A stretch of DNA of 6,321 bases, taken from the NCBI GenBank assembly GCA_030706015.1, contig JAUZPI010000149.1:1-6321 (forward strand). The letters are read 5' to 3'. Each line of letters starts with the position of its first letter. The first letter of the stretch is position 1. The stretch comes from Bacillota bacterium. GTDB lineage: Bacteria; Bacillota; Clostridia; Clostridiales; Clostridiaceae. The notes beneath the pieces are model-generated. The model did not search any database, was not told the DNA's origin, and worked only from the letters and a program-made list of their open reading frames with translations. Both the position numbers and the translations under genes were made by a program. Of the stretch, positions 4,883 to 6,321 are shown piece by piece.

Positions 4883-6321
4883 GTGAGCACAACAAAAAAC
4901 CTCAAAGAAGAGGAGGAGGCCCTATGGGTGGACCTCATGCCATGATGCAGGGTGGAGAAAAAGCTCGTGACTTCAAGGGCACCATGGCAAAGCTACTTGG
5001 TTATATAAATGTATATAAAACATCTATTATTGTTGTATTGGTATTCGCTGTTGCCAGCTCTATATTTTCTGTTGTGGGACCTAAGGTCTTAGGTAAAGCT
5101 ACTACAAAATTGTTTGATGGCATTATGGATAAAATTAAAGGTACAGGCAATATAGATTTCACTTATATTGGACAAATAATTCTTATACTTGTAGGTTTAT
5201 ATGTAATTAGTTCATTATTTTCTTACATTCAGGGCTGGGTAATGTCCTCTATAGCAATGAAGGTAAGTTATCAGTTCAGAAAAGATATTTCAGAAAAGAT
5301 TAATCGTATGCCACTAAGATATTTTGATGGTACAAATCATGGTGAAGTATTATCTCGTGTAACTAATGACGTTGATACCTTAAGCCAAACCTTAAGCCAA
5401 AGTTTAGGACAAATTGTTACCTCAGTTACAACTGTACTTGGTGTATTGGTTATGATGTTTACCATAAGCTGGCAGATGACTCTTGTAGCTATTTTAGTAA
5501 TTCCAGTTTCCATGGCACTTGTAATGGGAATAGTAAAGAATTCTCAAAAATTCTTTAAAGAACAGCAGGTATACCTAGGACATTTAAATGGTCATGTTGA
5601 AGAAATGTACGGCGGACACATTGTAATGAAGGCTTTCAATGGAGAACAAAAAAGTGTTGAAGAGTTTGAGAAGATGAACAAGAAGCTTTTCGGAGTAGCA
5701 TGGAAGTCTCAGTTCTTAACAAGCATAATGATGCCTATGATGGGCTTCGTAGGCAATCTGGGCTATGTTGGGATATGTATACTAGGTGGTTATCTTGCAG
5801 CAAAAAAGACCATCGAAGTAGGAGATATCCAAGCGTTTATACAATATGTACGTCAATTTACGCAACCTATTTCTCAAATTGCCAACAGTGCTAATATACT
5901 TCAGCAAACAGCAGCTTCAGCAGAGCGTGTTTTTGAATTCCTAGCTGAAGATGAAGAAGTTGCTGAAGCTTCAAATTCTGTGAAGCTTGAAAAAGTTGAT
6001 GGTAAAGTTGAATTTAAGAATGTTCATTTTGGATATAATCCAGATAAAATCATCGTTAATGATTTCTCAGCTTCCATCAAACCAGGACAAAAGGTTGCCA
6101 TCGTTGGACCTACTGGAGCAGGAAAAACTACTATGATTAAATTGCTTATGCGTTTCTATGATGTAAATGAAGGAGCTATACTTATAGATGGTCACGATAT
6201 AAGAGACTTTACTCGTGGAGATTTACGTTCAATGTTCGGTATGGTTTTACAAGATACATGGTTATACAACGGAAGTATAATGGAAAACATCAGATATGGT
6301 CGTCTTGATGCTACAGATGCA
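4879..6321 (+). CDS. ABC exporter half-transporter, partner subunit (3' end outside window)
   Basis: The frame is open for 481 codons from the ATG at 4879 to the window edge. AAAGGAGG (4864-4871) lies seven bases before the start, and the start overlaps the stop of the preceding gene (ATGA), so the two subunits are translationally coupled. A soluble Gly/Arg/Met-rich N-terminus (residues 1-33) precedes a six-helix permease with helices near 47-70, 97-118, 177-199, 200-222, 280-307 and 315-340. The coupling segment includes 'LRYFDGTNHGEVLSRVTNDVDT' (147-167). The ATPase domain starts at about 377, with Walker A GPTGAGKTT (410-418) and Q-loop Gln458 (VLQDTWLYNGSI). The signature, Walker B Glu and H-loop lie beyond the window. 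As partner of a subunit with a degenerate site, it is expected to carry the canonical Glu and His (TM288/LmrD/BmrD-like); that cannot be verified here. There is no large loop between TM1 and TM2, unlike its partner. Confidence 0.92.
   Translation, partial: MSEHNKKPQRRGGGPMGGPHAMMQGGEKARDFKGTMAKLLGYINVYKTSIIVVLVFAVASSIFSVVGPKVLGKATTKLFDGIMDKIKGTGNIDFTYIGQIILILVGLYVISSLFSYIQGWVMSSIAMKVSYQFRKDISEKINRMPLRYFDGTNHGEVLSRVTNDVDTLSQTLSQSLGQIVTSVTTVLGVLVMMFTISWQMTLVAILVIPVSMALVMGIVKNSQKFFKEQQVYLGHLNGHVEEMYGGHIVMKAFNGEQKSVEEFEKMNKKLFGVAWKSQFLTSIMMPMMGFVGNLGYVGICILGGYLAAKKTIEVGDIQAFIQYVRQFTQPISQIANSANILQQTAASAERVFEFLAEDEEVAEASNSVKLEKVDGKVEFKNVHFGYNPDKIIVNDFSASIKPGQKVAIVGPTGAGKTTMIKLLMRFYDVNEGAILIDGHDIRDFTRGDLRSMFGMVLQDTWLYNGSIMENIRYGRLDATDA

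Noticed and set aside
5377..5400. Exact 12-bp tandem repeat ACCTTAAGCCAA inside the second ABC gene
   Set aside because: It encodes TLSQ twice in a region where related exporters commonly read 'DTLSQTLNQS', so the peptide pattern is family-like and the DNA identity is probably chance or minor conversion.
5700..5894. 64-codon frame on the plus strand within the second ABC gene
   Set aside because: It overlaps the transmembrane coding region of a clear ABC gene in another frame. The true frame stays open to the window end.

Overview
The window looks like chromosomal DNA from a low-GC Gram-positive anaerobe, most probably Clostridium sensu stricto. The evidence is the strong A+T bias, AAGGAG-type ribosome binding sites, sigma-A-like promoters, T-tailed hairpin terminators, and a thiolase fragment that reads like clostridial ThlA. 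All genes run on the + strand. The assignment is from protein resemblance recalled from memory, not from a search.

Layout: (1) positions 2-535 hold the C-terminal part of a DUF4367 protein that enters from the left edge, closed by a terminator at 553-590. (2) A near-consensus promoter (594-622), overlapped by a TetR-type inverted repeat, drives a short 4Fe-4S double-cluster protein related to epoxyqueuosine reductase (705-1445). That protein lacks the usual catalytic Asp motif. (3) Directly behind it lies the last third of an acetyl-CoA acetyltransferase gene (1450-1833). It has no start or N-terminal domain but still has its own terminator (1858-1896), so a deletion or recombination scar lies at about 1446-1450. 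(4) The stretch 1897-2198 holds one doubtful 29-codon ORF, a promoter, and a striking operator-like zone with a 26-bp near-perfect palindrome and AT-rich words repeated every 15 bp. (5) From 2199 to the right edge there is a compact operon: a MarR-family regulator, a 741-residue ABC half-transporter with a degenerate ATPase site, and its partner half-transporter (from 4879, cut by the window end).

How they work together: the last three genes form a classic self-regulated export module. MarR probably binds the palindrome over its own promoter and releases it on ligand binding, which turns on a heterodimeric ABC exporter of the TM287/288, LmrCD or BmrCD kind. The first subunit carries non-canonical Asp and Gln at the catalytic Glu and H-loop positions, as expected for the degenerate partner of such a pair. 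Its substrate cannot be told from the sequence. The genes left of the operon appear to be independent units. I see no CRISPR array, tRNA, rRNA, transposase or phage gene. The window looks like ordinary clostridial accessory/regulatory DNA, and its most interesting parts are the operator array and the thiolase scar rather than a new system.
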